DNA of 64,000 nt from contig DAISGI010000006.1 in the NCBI GenBank assembly GCA_036823195.1, forward strand, positions 1-64,000, in the 5' to 3' direction. Below, in pieces: positions 16,416-26,316 of the stretch. This DNA comes from UBA4874 sp002399435. GTDB lineage: Bacteria > Bacillota > Clostridia > Caldicoprobacterales > DTU083. Under the pieces are notes generated by a model. The model saw only the letters and a program-made list of their open reading frames with translations. It did not search any database and was not told where the DNA came from. Within the stretch, counting starts at the first letter, position 1. The number at the start of each line of letters is the position of its first letter. A program made the translations under genes and the position numbers.

Positions 16416-18083
16416 TTAATCTTCAATATCCGCATACTGGAAATACCAGTATCCATAAGGAGAATGCCAGGCACCCTTGATTTTGCTGCTCTGCAGATAA
16501 AAGTCATTGTAGTAAGCGATGGGTATCGCACCGGCATCCTTCATCAGGATGTCTTCTGCCTGATGCAGATAACCGGAACGCGTTTTTGCATCTGCTTCCA
16601 CGGCGGCTTTATCCATCATGGCATCATACTCAGGGTTTTTGTACTTGCTGTCATTGTTTCCATTGTCGCTGTAGAAAAGCTCCAGCATATTGGAAGGGTC
16701 GTTATAATCCATAACCCAGCCGTTCCGACTGGCTTCATAATCCCCTGCACGACGCATGGGAGTGAAGGATGCCCATTCGACAACATCCACCTTCAGCGTA
16801 ATCCCCAGTTTCTTCCATGCCTCCTGCATATACTGTGCGAATACCTTATGCCAGCTGGCATCATTGGTGGAATACGTGATGGTGGGGAACCCTTTCCCAT
16901 CCGGATAGCCGGCATCCGCCATCAATTTCTTTGCCTTCTTCAGATTGCCTTCGTAGTCTTCCGTATCAATATACGGCTTCCCGCCGTTGGCATGATCCAT
17001 AAAGGGGCTGTTATCCCAATCGCTTAAACCGGTTCCCAGGAAATTGCCTGCAGGAGTATACACTCCTTCTGCCAGGGTCTCCGACATATATTTACGATCC
17101 AGTGCCAGACTCAGTGCCTTGCGGACACGGGGATCCTTAAACTGGGGCAGGGAATCATTCAGACTGATATAATAGGTGCCCAAAACGGGTTCGACATGAA
17201 ACTCCTTGTTGTTCCGCAGGGCTTTGATCTCTGCAGTGGGGACATCCTTGATCATCATGGCTTCACCGGTCTGATAGGCAGCATAGGCGGAGTTCGCATC
17301 TTCGATCAGCAGTAATTTGATGGAATCCAGCTTGACTTTATTCGCATCCCGGAAGTAGGGATTCTTTTTGAACATGATATAGGAGTTGGGCACCCATTCG
17401 CTGATATAAAACGGACCGTTGCAGATATAGGTTTCCGGCTTGGTCGCCCAGGCATCTCCGTTTTCTTCAATGGTTTTCTTGTTGACCGGACTCAATGGTG
17501 CAAAAGCAGCCATCTTGTCAAAATACACACTGGGATGGGACAGTTCCACCACAAATGTGTTCTTATCGGGAGCAGAAACCGCCAGCTTATCCGGATCGCC
17601 TTTTTCCGCTTCGTCAAATCCCTTTACCATGCCCAGGGCAGTTTTGGCATAAGGCGCAGCCGTATCCGGGTCCACCATGCGCTTCCAGCTGTATACAAAG
17701 TCCTCTGCCGTAAGCTCCGAACCATCCGACCATTTCAGATTATCGTGCAGATGAAATGTCCAGGTCAGACCATCGTCGCTTACTTTGTAGTCCTTTGCAG
17801 CACCACTGATCACTTTGCCATCCTGGTCAATGTTCAGCAGGCAGTCAAAGGCAAACAGAAGCATATTGCCTCCGTCCACGGCACTGTTCAGGGCAGGATC
17901 GATGGTCTCTGGATTGGGGCCGATCTCTGCCACCAGCTGTTTTCCGCCTTTTCCCCCTTTACCGGGTGCTTCGCTGCTTTTGTTGGCACCGCCTTTTGAT
18001 TTCTTATCGGAACTGCCACAGCCGTAAACGCTGAAAGACAGGAGCACGGTAAGTGCCAGCACCAATGCTATCTTTCTTTTCAT
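16416..18083 (-). CDS. oppA: Oligopeptide ABC transporter, substrate-binding lipoprotein
   Basis: 555 residues. A lipoprotein signal (MKRKIALVLALTVLL) ends at a lipobox with Cys22 (SVYGC), followed by a Lys/Gly/Ser-rich linker and the SBP_bac_5 fold: PETIDPALNS near 60, WTFHLHDNLKWSDGS near 110, EDFVYSWKRMVDP near 130 and PIAYYNDFYLQ near the C-terminus. The family captures oligopeptides outside the cell and delivers them to the OppBC channel. As the last gene of oppB-C-D-F-A it is 219 bases after oppF, behind a repeat-rich spacer that may carry its own expression signals. The sequence is complete despite the adjacent assembly gap. Confidence 0.94.
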   Translation of the reverse strand: MKRKIALVLALTVLLSFSVYGCGSSDKKSKGGANKSSEAPGKGGKGGKQLVAEIGPNPETIDPALNSAVDGGNMLLFAFDCLLNIDQDGKVISGAAKDYKVSDDGLTWTFHLHDNLKWSDGSELTAEDFVYSWKRMVDPDTAAPYAKTALGMVKGFDEAEKGDPDKLAVSAPDKNTFVVELSHPSVYFDKMAAFAPLSPVNKKTIEENGDAWATKPETYICNGPFYISEWVPNSYIMFKKNPYFRDANKVKLDSIKLLLIEDANSAYAAYQTGEAMMIKDVPTAEIKALRNNKEFHVEPVLGTYYISLNDSLPQFKDPRVRKALSLALDRKYMSETLAEGVYTPAGNFLGTGLSDWDNSPFMDHANGGKPYIDTEDYEGNLKKAKKLMADAGYPDGKGFPTITYSTNDASWHKVFAQYMQEAWKKLGITLKVDVVEWASFTPMRRAGDYEASRNGWVMDYNDPSNMLELFYSDNGNNDSKYKNPEYDAMMDKAAVEADAKTRSGYLHQAEDILMKDAGAIPIAYYNDFYLQSSKIKGAWHSPYGYWYFQYADIED

Positions 18084-18159
18084 ACATTTGTCCTCCTTTT
18101 ATTCTTGCTTTGATCCTTCCATATGTCCAACACGGACATCTTCAGGAAACCAATTGCCG

Positions 18160-18262
18160 TTTGCATCCTTCCATACATACCATCCATGGCATACCGATAT
18201 ACATCCATGGCATTACCGATATACATTTATCCCATACCGATATCCATCCATGGCATGTCATC
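18160..18262. repeat. About 21-bp degenerate tandem repeat between oppF and oppA
   Basis: Four imperfect units built on CATCCATGGCATACCGATAT (plus strand) fill the spacer between oppF and oppA. Some units contain NcoI-like CCATGG palindromes, so the transcript could form small hairpins. No open frame is convincing here. Confidence 0.8.
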
Positions 18263-18302
18263 TTCCGGATCCATTGCCCATCCACACAACGCTGTACATG
18301 CT

Positions 18303-19301
18303 TTATCCGATTGCCGGTTTTTCATCCTTCACCCGGTCCAGGTGATGGCAGGCAGCAAAGTGGCCGGGCGACACCTCCCGCCATTCCGGCTCCTCCGCCG
18401 CACATCGCTCATCCGCATAGGGGCACCTGGTACGGAACCGGCATCCCGAAGGAGGATCCACCGGACTGGGAACATCCCCTTTCAGTACAATGCGCTGAGC
18501 TGCCCGGGCAGTCTTCGGATCGGCTATGGGAATGGCCGAGATCAGACTCCGTGTATACGGATGCACGCTGTGAAAGGTCAGCTCATAGCTGTCCGCCAGT
18601 TCCATCATCTTTCCCAGGTACATGACGCCAATCCGGCTGGAAATGTGTTTCACGACGCTCAGGTTATGGGCAATGAACAGGTAGGTCAGCCCCAGCCGCT
18701 CCTGAAGCTCCTCGAACATGTTGACTACCTGCGCCTGGATGGAAACATCCAGAGCCGAAACAGGCTCATCACACACGATAAACTCCGGATCCACTGCCAG
18801 GGCACGGGCAATGCCCACTCGTTGGCGCTGTCCTCCGGAAAACTCATGGGGATAGCGGTTGGCATGCTCTGTATTCAGTCCCACCAGGCTCAGCAGCTCC
18901 ACAATACGATCCCGCCGCTCTTTGGAATTGGCTGCCAGATGATGGATATCAATGGCTTCCCCGATAATATCCCCTACAGTCATCCGTGGATCCAGGCTGG
19001 CATAGGGATCCTGGAACACGATCTGCATTTTCCGGCGGTAAGGGAGCATATTGACATGCGTAATATCCTTTCCGTCATAAAAGATCTTACCGCTGGTAGG
19101 CTCATACAGCCGCAATATAGTGCGGCCTGCAGTAGTCTTTCCACAGCCGGACTCTCCCACAAGGCCAAATGTTTCTCCTTTTCGGATATAGAAACTGATG
19201 TCGTCCACGGCCTTGACATATTTTCGCTCAAATGGCCTTTCTCCCTTTACGGGAAAGTATTCTTTCAGGTGCTGCACTTCGACCAGTTTTTTGTCTTCCA
19301 T
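18303..19301 (-). CDS. oppF: Oligopeptide ABC transporter ATPase OppF
   Basis: 332 residues from the ATG at 19301, chosen because AAAGGGG lies upstream and the ATG overlaps the oppD stop by one base. ABC domain: Walker A GESGCGKT near 52, Q-loop IVFQDPYASLDPR, signature FSGGQRQR near 155, Walker B FIVCDEPVSALDV and switch His in IAHNLSVV. The C-terminal oligopeptide/dipeptide extension has a cysteine cluster (CRFRTRCPYADERC and a final Cys). In some relatives this cluster binds an iron-sulfur centre. It forms the ATPase heterodimer with OppD. Confidence 0.95.
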   Translation of the reverse strand: MEDKKLVEVQHLKEYFPVKGERPFERKYVKAVDDISFYIRKGETFGLVGESGCGKTTAGRTILRLYEPTSGKIFYDGKDITHVNMLPYRRKMQIVFQDPYASLDPRMTVGDIIGEAIDIHHLAANSKERRDRIVELLSLVGLNTEHANRYPHEFSGGQRQRVGIARALAVDPEFIVCDEPVSALDVSIQAQVVNMFEELQERLGLTYLFIAHNLSVVKHISSRIGVMYLGKMMELADSYELTFHSVHPYTRSLISAIPIADPKTARAAQRIVLKGDVPSPVDPPSGCRFRTRCPYADERCAAEEPEWREVSPGHFAACHHLDRVKDEKPAIG

Positions 19302-20308
19302 TATGTCAAAGCACCCCTTTGTTTTTTCATGAATTTTTCTTTGTCCAGCAGCCAGCATGCACTGTAGTGATTGTCGCTCAAATCGGTGTATTCCGGCATG
19401 TGCTTCATGCAGACCTTCATGCAGTTCGGACAGCGGGTCGCAAAAGGACAGCCTTCCGGGAGATCAAGCAGATCCACCGGCAGCCCCTGAATCGGAACCA
19501 GCTTTTTGTGGTCCTTTTCATACAGGTTGGGAATACTCCGCAGCAGCCCTTTGGTATATTCATGGGAAGGCTGATAAAAGATCTCGTCTGTCGTCCCGCA
19601 TTCCACCACCTTACCGGCATACATTACGGCAATCCGGTCACACATTCCTGCCACAACGCCCAGGTCATGGGTAATGATAATAATGGACATATCCAGCTTT
19701 TCCTTCAGGCTCATCATCAATTCAAGAATCTGCGCCTGAATGGTCACATCCAGGGCTGTGGTCGGTTCGTCGGCAATCAAAAGCTTCGGTTCGCAGGCCA
19801 GGGCAATTGCGATCATGACCCTTTGCCGCATCCCGCCGGAAAGCTCATGCGGATACTGCTTCATCCGCTTCTCCGGTTCATTGATGCCTACCAGGCGCAG
19901 CAGCTCACAGGCACGTTCATTGGCTTGCTTTTCGGATCGTTTGGTATGCAGGAGAATGCCTTCCCGGATCTGGTTGCCAATGGTGTAAACCGGATTCAGA
20001 CTGGTCATCGGATCCTGAAAGATAATGGAGACCTCATTCCCCCGGATCCGGCGCATTTCCTTCTCCGTCATCTTATTGATATGATGACCGTTGAAGTAGA
20101 TGTCCCCGCCTGTCAACCGTCCTGGATGAGCAGTCAGACCCATGAGACTGTATGCGGTAACGGACTTTCCGGAGCCGCTCTCACCCACGATCCCCAGGAC
20201 TTCGCCCGGACGGATATATAAAGACACATCATTGAGGGCTTTCACTTCCCCGGCAGGGGTAAAAAAAGAAAGCTTCTCATTTTGGATGTCAACTAATTTT
20301 TCACTCAT
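19301..20308 (-). CDS. oppD: Oligopeptide ABC transporter ATPase OppD
   Basis: 335 residues. Walker A GESGSGKS near 44, Q-loop IFQDPMTSLNPVY, signature LSGGMRQR near 153, Walker B LLIADEPTTALDV and switch His in ITHDLGVV. The C-terminal extension carries a four-cysteine motif (CPFATRCPNCMKVC and a later Cys) like that of OppF. It is the partner of OppF in the Opp importer; one-base overlap with oppF and 30 bases after oppC. Confidence 0.95.
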   Translation of the reverse strand: MSEKLVDIQNEKLSFFTPAGEVKALNDVSLYIRPGEVLGIVGESGSGKSVTAYSLMGLTAHPGRLTGGDIYFNGHHINKMTEKEMRRIRGNEVSIIFQDPMTSLNPVYTIGNQIREGILLHTKRSEKQANERACELLRLVGINEPEKRMKQYPHELSGGMRQRVMIAIALACEPKLLIADEPTTALDVTIQAQILELMMSLKEKLDMSIIIITHDLGVVAGMCDRIAVMYAGKVVECGTTDEIFYQPSHEYTKGLLRSIPNLYEKDHKKLVPIQGLPVDLLDLPEGCPFATRCPNCMKVCMKHMPEYTDLSDNHYSACWLLDKEKFMKKQRGALT

Positions 20309-20338
20309 ATTCTTTCCTCCTTCTTCTTTCCTCCTTCC

Positions 20339-21382
20339 TCAGCTCTTCATCTTGGGATCAAAAGCATCCCGCAGCCCATCACCGAACAGATTGAAGCTTA
20401 AAATAATCAAACTGATCAAAAGGGCCGGAGCCATCAACAAATAGGGATAACTGGTCAGACCATTCAGGGAATCGCTGGCCAGAGAGCCCAGGGATGGAAG
20501 CGGAACTGCCACACCCATACCAAGAAAGCTGAGAAAACTCTCCGTAAAAATGGAAGATGGAATCTGCAGCGTGGTGGTAACAATCAAAGTGCCGATACAG
20601 TTGGTCAGCAGATGCCTGCGGATAATGCGGGCATTGGAAGCACCCAGCGCTTTGGCCGCAGTGACATATTCATTCTGCTTGAGTGTCAGGATCTGACCCC
20701 GGACAATACGGGCCATGCCCACCCAATAGAGCAGGGCAAATACAATAAAAATACTGATCAGATTGGGCCCCATGACCTGGATCCACCCAAAACCCTTCCG
20801 TGCCGCCAGTTTTGCTATGGGCGCCTTCAGGGCAAAGGAAAGCAGTACAATCAGCAAAATATCGGGAATGGTATAAATAATATCCACAATCCGCATCATT
20901 ATGGTATCCACCCAGCCGCCGAAAAAACCGGACACGGCACCATATATGGATCCAATAATCAGGACAATGGCGGATGCCACAAGACCAACCAGCAGGGAAA
21001 TCCGACTGCCCATCATCACACGCACCGCATAATCGCGGCCCAGATTGTCCGTACCAAGGATATGGGGAAATACCTTCTCCCCCGCATCCATACGGGCCTG
21101 TTCCTGTTCGGAATAGGCCATGGGGTGCAGATACTCCGAGCCTTTTATCTGCTGCTCGTACCGATAGGGATAGAAAGCAGGCACAATAAAGGAAAAAATC
21201 ATAACGACCAGAATCACCGCGAGGCTGATCATTGCAACTTTATTTCTGCGTAACCGGCTCATGGCGTCTTTCCAGAAGCTGACGCTTGGCCGCATCTTTA
21301 CCAGATTTTGCTTTTCCTCGTCGGTGGCAGGCAGAAAATCATCGGTATTCAATTGAAAACTCAATGGGCTTTTACTTGTCAT
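20339..21382 (-). CDS. oppC: Oligopeptide ABC transporter permease OppC
   Basis: 347 residues with an N-terminal cytoplasmic tail, a first membrane helix near 48-70, a large outer loop (about 72-115, including HILGTDNLGRDYAVRVMMG) and five further helices. The OppC_N region and the EAA-type loop (EYVTAAKALGASNARIIRRHLL) that docks the ATPases are clear. It pairs with OppB to form the channel. Confidence 0.95.
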   Translation of the reverse strand: MTSKSPLSFQLNTDDFLPATDEEKQNLVKMRPSVSFWKDAMSRLRRNKVAMISLAVILVVMIFSFIVPAFYPYRYEQQIKGSEYLHPMAYSEQEQARMDAGEKVFPHILGTDNLGRDYAVRVMMGSRISLLVGLVASAIVLIIGSIYGAVSGFFGGWVDTIMMRIVDIIYTIPDILLIVLLSFALKAPIAKLAARKGFGWIQVMGPNLISIFIVFALLYWVGMARIVRGQILTLKQNEYVTAAKALGASNARIIRRHLLTNCIGTLIVTTTLQIPSSIFTESFLSFLGMGVAVPLPSLGSLASDSLNGLTSYPYLLMAPALLISLIILSFNLFGDGLRDAFDPKMKS

Positions 21383-21395
21383 TTAACCTGCCTCC

Positions 21396-22313
21396 TTATT
21401 TCAATTGAATGCGGGGGTCAATCATCTTGTAGATAATGTCCACCACAACATTCATCAGAATGAGAAGCGTCGCCAGAAAGATCGTGGTGCCCATAATCAC
21501 GGTATAATCACGGGTCATGATGGAACTGACAAACTGACCTCCCAGACCGGGTATTACAAAAATCTTCTCCACTACAAAACTGCCGGTCAGGGTGTAAGCC
21601 AGCATGGGACCGACATAGGTCACTACCGGCAGAACGGCATTGCGCAGCGCATGCTTGAACAAGCTCCTGCTCCGGGACAAGCCCTTGGATCTGGCCGTCC
21701 TCATATAATCCTGGTCGAGAACATCCAGCATGGAAGACCGCATCAGCCGGGTAATATAGGCCATCGGATAAAAGGCCAGGGAAAATATCGGCAGAATATA
21801 ATGGAGGGGCGACGTCAATCCAAAGGTAGGCAGCCATTTCAGCCGGACTCCGAACAGATACATCCCCACTGTACAGATCACAAAGCTGGGAAACGCAATC
21901 CCGCAGGTGGCAATCACCATAATCAGCTGATCCAGCCATTTGCCCCGGTTCAGGGCGGCAATGCTGCCAAAGGGGATCCCTATCGCCAGGGCAATCAGAA
22001 CGGAAAGCCCGCCCAGCTTTGCAGAAATCGGAAACTTACTGGCAATGATTTCGGAAACCGTCCGTCCTCTCTGCTTCAGGCTCAGGCTGAAATCTCCATG
22101 AAGTGCTCCTGTCATATAATTTTTATATTGAACCCACACCGGCTTATCCAGGCCAAATTTTGCATTCAAGGCAGCCTGTGCCTGCTCACTGATGGATTTC
22201 TCCGCAATGAACGGGCCGCCTGGTACCATTCTCATTAAAAAAAATGTGATGGTTGCAACCAAAAAAATCGTTATCGCAGCCAACAACACCCGCTTGACCA
22301 CATATCGCAGCAT
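21396..22313 (-). CDS. oppB: Oligopeptide ABC transporter permease OppB
   Basis: 305 residues with six membrane helices. FFLMRMVPGGPF near 25-36 and the docking loop DQDYMRTARSKGLSRSRSL near 195-215 are typical of the DppB/OppB family. First gene of the oppBCDFA operon, with a GGAGG ribosome binding site and a well-matched SigA promoter about 110-135 bases upstream. Confidence 0.95.
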   Translation of the reverse strand: MLRYVVKRVLLAAITIFLVATITFFLMRMVPGGPFIAEKSISEQAQAALNAKFGLDKPVWVQYKNYMTGALHGDFSLSLKQRGRTVSEIIASKFPISAKLGGLSVLIALAIGIPFGSIAALNRGKWLDQLIMVIATCGIAFPSFVICTVGMYLFGVRLKWLPTFGLTSPLHYILPIFSLAFYPMAYITRLMRSSMLDVLDQDYMRTARSKGLSRSRSLFKHALRNAVLPVVTYVGPMLAYTLTGSFVVEKIFVIPGLGGQFVSSIMTRDYTVIMGTTIFLATLLILMNVVVDIIYKMIDPRIQLK

Positions 22314-22421
22314 AAAAAGCCTCCATCTCGTAATAAAAAAACATCCAAAAACGGATATTTATATATATTCCATTTTTGAATCCTCACATAAGAAATCATT
22401 CATTTAAAATTACAATTATAG

Positions 22422-22450
22422 ATTATAGCATTTTTAAAGCGAAGTGACAA
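22422..22450 (-). promoter_or_regulatory. SigA-type promoter for oppBCDFA
   Basis: TTGTCA (22450-22445), 17-base spacer, TATAAT (22427-22422) on the minus strand. Predicted start near 22415, leaving a leader of about 100 bases. The leader contains an A/T-rich hairpin (CAAAAATGGA pairing with TCCGTTTTTG, near 22347-22377). Confidence 0.83.
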
Positions 22451-22619
22451 GGGCATATGCCGAATAAATTTTCATCCGCCTGCAACATGAAAATTATAAT
22501 ATTCATGTTTATGCAATCATTATACAATCCGGCAAAAAAATCCTTCCCGTTTTGCGGTCAGACTTCCCGCCATATATATGCAAAATGGTCCCCGGTGGCC
22601 TTTTGGGTTTCCTGCAGAT

Positions 22620-23504
22620 TCACTGCGGGCCGGCCGCCGGGTGTCCGCCTTCCCAGGCTTTGAGAAACGGCCAGGGATTGAACGCCTCAAGGTCTTCTCC
22701 CTTGCCGTAATACATTCCAAAATGCAGGTGGGGTTCGAATTTCCCGGAGGTCCCTTCCGGACCGTATCCGGTGTCCCCCGTGTATCCGATCCGCTGCTCC
22801 CGTTTCACCCTGTCTCCCCTTTTCAGTTTCCCTTCATAGAGGGACAGGTGAGCATAATAATAGTAGACATGGTCCCCTCCCCGGACACCAATCCGATAAC
22901 CGCCCAGCTCATTCCATCCAATCTGCTCAATGACCCCATCGCAGACGGACCGGACCGGTATCCCAACTTCCGTCATGATGTCAATGCCTTCGTGATTCCG
23001 TTTCCCGCCGTAGGTACGGGAATCACCATATCCGTTTTCATAAACGTACTCTGTATCCGGCGAAAGGGGAAACACCTTGTCGTCATGAATGGCTCGCAGA
23101 TCGTCAAAACGTCCGATCTGTCCCTTCACCTTGCGGGGGAGGAATTTACTCTTTTTATAGCCGGCAAGGTAATGCGGCAGTTCGTCCGGATCCCGGATTC
23201 CGATAAGGTGCAGTGCTATGGAGGAAGTCCGCTTCTGACTGACTTTTTTCTCTGGAATATTTTCTGCCCGATCCACGGCAGCCAGATAATACCAGGGCAC
23301 TCCGGTATCCTCTCCCACCGAAAAATACATTGTCAGATGCTCCGGCAGAAACCGGCCCGCCGTGTACTGCCCCATGGGCATCGCCAGATTCAGGTACAAC
23401 AGGACCAGTGTGGCAGCCAGGAGCAGCAAAACAATCAGAAATGGCAGGAGTCTCCCTTTATCAGCAATATGAATATGACGGCGCCTTCTCAAAAAAACAG
23501 CCAT
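22620..23504 (-). CDS. M23-family metallopeptidase, membrane anchored
   Basis: 294 residues. A basic N-terminus and a single membrane helix (about 20-40) put the rest outside the cell. The middle region (about 60-160) resembles lysozyme-like or SpoIIQ-adjacent linker sequence but is not recognised. The M23 LytM-type domain (about 165-270) has its zinc ligands: NHEGID (His, Asp) near 170-175 and HLHFG near 265, with the Tyr/His of YYYYAHLS near 218-225. With all ligands present it is likely an active peptidoglycan endopeptidase. It is the last gene of the minus-strand run that includes lemA and lipAB; sporulation or cell-wall remodelling are both possible. Confidence 0.88.
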   Translation of the reverse strand: MAVFLRRRRHIHIADKGRLLPFLIVLLLLAATLVLLYLNLAMPMGQYTAGRFLPEHLTMYFSVGEDTGVPWYYLAAVDRAENIPEKKVSQKRTSSIALHLIGIRDPDELPHYLAGYKKSKFLPRKVKGQIGRFDDLRAIHDDKVFPLSPDTEYVYENGYGDSRTYGGKRNHEGIDIMTEVGIPVRSVCDGVIEQIGWNELGGYRIGVRGGDHVYYYYAHLSLYEGKLKRGDRVKREQRIGYTGDTGYGPEGTSGKFEPHLHFGMYYGKGEDLEAFNPWPFLKAWEGGHPAAGPQ

Positions 23505-23584
23505 AAAACCCCTCCCGTACGATAGGAATCCACCGGCTCAGAAAACAAGCTTTCTGAAAATGAACAAGGGAACCAGGCTTTGGA

Positions 23585-23682
23585 ACTGGAATCAGGCTTC
23601 AAAACGGAAACAGCCTTCAAAACGGAAACCGGCCTTCAAAACGGAAACCAGCCTTCAAAACGGAAACCGGCTTTAAAACTGA
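23585..23682. repeat. 19-bp tandem repeat spanning the lemA stop codon
   Basis: About five units built on CTTCAAAACGGAAACCGGC (plus strand; some 18 bp), the first of which overlaps the lemA stop codon. It fills the lemA-M23 spacer. Confidence 0.88.
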
Positions 23683-24221
23683 ACGTTCGGAACCTCCCGA
23701 TCCCCTTCTTCGACCTGGAAAAAGATCTCTCCGTGAAATCCAGACATGCCGGCCACGACATTGTTCGGAAATGTCTGGATCCTGTTGTTGTATTTCAGAA
23801 CGGTGTCGTTATAAAACTGACGGGAATATCGTATCTTTTCCTCCACATCTTTCAGATCCTCCTGAAGACTCAGAAAATTGGAATTGGCCTTCAGGTCCGG
23901 ATAAGCCTCCACCACCACCATCAGCCTGCGAAGGGCATCGGTCAGTGCACCGTTGGCCTTCATGCTTTCCTCAGGGGTATTGGCGTTCAGGACTCCGGAC
24001 CTGGCTTTCACAATCCGGTCAAAGGTATCCTTTTCGTGACCGGCATACCCTTTCACCGTCTCTACCAGATTGGGAATCAGATCGGCCCGTTTCTTCAGCT
24101 GGACCTCAATCTGGGCCCACGCATTCCGTACCCTGTTCCGCAGCTTCACAAATCCGTTATAGGCCAGTATTCCATACAGAACAAGTATAGCAACAATCCC
24201 TGCAATAATATAACCTGCCAT
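23673..24221 (-). CDS. LemA-family membrane protein
   Basis: 182 residues. One N-terminal membrane helix (about 4-20), then a long helical body with the family hallmarks YNGFVKLRNRVRNAWAQIEV, LKKRADLIPNLVETVKGYA and RQFYNDTVLKYNNRIQTFP. LemA proteins are membrane-tethered four-helix proteins of uncertain function, often encoded beside DUF2207 (YciQ-like) proteins, exactly as here. The gene's stop codon is inside a 19-bp tandem repeat. Confidence 0.92.
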   Translation of the reverse strand: MAGYIIAGIVAILVLYGILAYNGFVKLRNRVRNAWAQIEVQLKKRADLIPNLVETVKGYAGHEKDTFDRIVKARSGVLNANTPEESMKANGALTDALRRLMVVVEAYPDLKANSNFLSLQEDLKDVEEKIRYSRQFYNDTVLKYNNRIQTFPNNVVAGMSGFHGEIFFQVEEGDREVPNVQF

Positions 24222-24318
24222 CTTCTTCCTCCTTCAATTTCTTCCTGAGACTTTCCCTCGCCTGTCTCCGGAAGTCCATTTGTCCTCCCCTCCCCAAACT
24301 TTCTTCCAGGGCGTTCTG

Positions 24319-26316
24319 TCAGAAAGCGCCTCCGCCTCCTCCGCCCCCGCCTCCGCCGGAGCTGCCGCCGCTGAATCCCCCGCCGGCTCCGCTTCCGGAC
24401 GAATCGGAAGCATTGGCTATGGCATTATTGATGGAATCCATTGTACTGTCAAACATACTGCTCATCAGCGCAAGATTTTGCAAAGACCCATAATACCCCA
24501 TATAGGTCAGGCCGGGATCCTGCAGCTCCCCCTCGCTGAAGACTTTTGGCATCTGTTCGATGACCTCTTTGGCAATGCCAAGGGAAACCGCATATGCCAG
24601 GTAGTGCTCCCAGATTACAATGGACGGAATCTCCGCCTTCTCCATCTCGGAAAAATGAAGCAAGAACCTCTTGAAAGCAGTCCACTTTGCAGCCTGTTCC
24701 GCCCCATATTGGGTTTTTTTGGGCGCAATGGAAACCAGCAGCATGGAGAGCAGGGATATCCCGCCGACTGCAGCGACACCTCCGCCCCATCCCGATCTCA
24801 GCTGTATTGCCGCCACAGCTCCAGCCACCAGCAACACTGTGGCAATCCATGCGTACTTTCCGCTGCCTTTCAGATTTTCCCTCCAGCTGTTCCGGCTGAA
24901 GAATTCCTGAGCTTTTCCCTCCGTCTGCACCATGGACTGAAACTTTTCAAAATCCCTGCTGAACTCCAGTGCCCTGGATCTTTCGCCGCTGATCCTCTTC
25001 AGATCACCCAGTGCCAATGTGCCTTCCTTTCCAAGCTTGTCGATAAACCAGGACAACAGAAACTTCTCATGGGCAAGGAGATGCCCGGCATCGGCTCCTT
25101 CGACGCGGGAGATCTCATAATCCTCATGGGATTTCCTAAACAGACGTCCGCTCTCCACCTTTCTCCCGCGAATGGCGATCTGCTTTCTCCTCACCAGATC
25201 CAGGAGAGTGGCCATGATGTCTCTGGATCTTATCTGGAACTGATACATAAGATAGCTCATGACGGCAGGAGGATAATTCCCGGGCAGTTCCCTGAAGTAA
25301 TCCCCCTGAAACTCCGGTTTGGGCCCACGGGCATACTTCGCGAAAAAATCCGCCAGCGATAAGACTCCAACCAGAATCAAGGCAACAAAGACAGGCAGCA
25401 ATCCGTCCCGGATCTTCTTTTGCCCTGCACGTTTTTTGCGCAGTTCCTTCTGCTCTTCTTCCCATTCCCTCTGTCGTTCCCTGGCTTCCTCCCTGGCGGC
25501 ATTGGCTTTGTCTGCCAGCTTCTTCTCATTGCTCAGAATGGCAGGCAGCCTGGTTTCGTCATATGCCCTGCCGGAATCCGGGATCAGGCCAGGAGGAAAC
25601 ACCGCCAGTGTCTCCACAAAGGTTCCGGGAGAAACCTCCGGCACATGAAAGACAAAGGTCCGCTCATCCGCAATCCTGGACTCTCCTGTCAGGGGGCCAT
25701 GGGCAAAAACCTTCAGATCTTCCTTTGAAGCACCTTCCGGGATCCGTATGGTAATCGTAATGTTGTTCAATGGGATATCCCAGTTCCGATCGATCACCTT
25801 TCGGTTGAAAACTCCGATATCCTGATATTTTTCCGCCACATTCCGCAGCCGGTATTCATATCGGAAGGTCTTTTCCTCATCTCTGGAGGTTTCGTAGACC
25901 TTGAACCTGACAAGACCGCCCTCCCGGGTCATCTCATAGGCATTCCTGCCCTTCCCTTTTGTCTGATGAAATGCCCTGGATTTGTCGCCTTCCTCCACAA
26001 ATACCCGGACATCCTCCATCCCATCAGTCCGATCCGTATCAATATCCCTTAAAATACCATTGAACTTCCCTGAAAACTGATAGGTGAGCTGTTCCCGGAC
26101 AACAGCGTCCCCGTTGGATTGCACATCTACGTTCACATCATATCGCCGGATGGAATAATTCCTGTTGTCTGCCTGTGCCCTCCGCGTACAAATGCCTGAA
26201 AAAAGGAGCGACAGGATCAGAAATCCAAAAAGGGAACCCCTGGCATTCATTCTTTTCTTTTTTATGGTATCAACCCTCCTCCATGGCCGACAGGCCAGGC
26301 AAATAAAGTTCATCAT
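24319..26316 (-). CDS. DUF2207 (YciQ-like) membrane protein
   Basis: 665 residues if it starts at the ATG 26316, which overlaps the lipA stop (ATGA). An ATG 22 codons downstream (26250) gives a more ordinary signal peptide (MNARGSLFGFLILSLLFSG, cleavage near AQA) but has a weak ribosome binding site, so the start is open. The outer DUF2207 domain (about 50-250, YDVNVDVQSNGDAVVREQLTY and GILRDIDTDR) is followed by a charged segment, a membrane helix near 310-325, a long cytoplasmic part, two more helices near 490-530 and a Gly/Ser-rich tail (residues about 630-665). The function is unknown; coupling with LemA is recurrent in Bacteria. Confidence 0.87.
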   Translation of the reverse strand: MMNFICLACRPWRRVDTIKKKRMNARGSLFGFLILSLLFSGICTRRAQADNRNYSIRRYDVNVDVQSNGDAVVREQLTYQFSGKFNGILRDIDTDRTDGMEDVRVFVEEGDKSRAFHQTKGKGRNAYEMTREGGLVRFKVYETSRDEEKTFRYEYRLRNVAEKYQDIGVFNRKVIDRNWDIPLNNITITIRIPEGASKEDLKVFAHGPLTGESRIADERTFVFHVPEVSPGTFVETLAVFPPGLIPDSGRAYDETRLPAILSNEKKLADKANAAREEARERQREWEEEQKELRKKRAGQKKIRDGLLPVFVALILVGVLSLADFFAKYARGPKPEFQGDYFRELPGNYPPAVMSYLMYQFQIRSRDIMATLLDLVRRKQIAIRGRKVESGRLFRKSHEDYEISRVEGADAGHLLAHEKFLLSWFIDKLGKEGTLALGDLKRISGERSRALEFSRDFEKFQSMVQTEGKAQEFFSRNSWRENLKGSGKYAWIATVLLVAGAVAAIQLRSGWGGGVAAVGGISLLSMLLVSIAPKKTQYGAEQAAKWTAFKRFLLHFSEMEKAEIPSIVIWEHYLAYAVSLGIAKEVIEQMPKVFSEGELQDPGLTYMGYYGSLQNLALMSSMFDSTMDSINNAIANASDSSGSGAGGGFSGGSSGGGGGGGGGGAF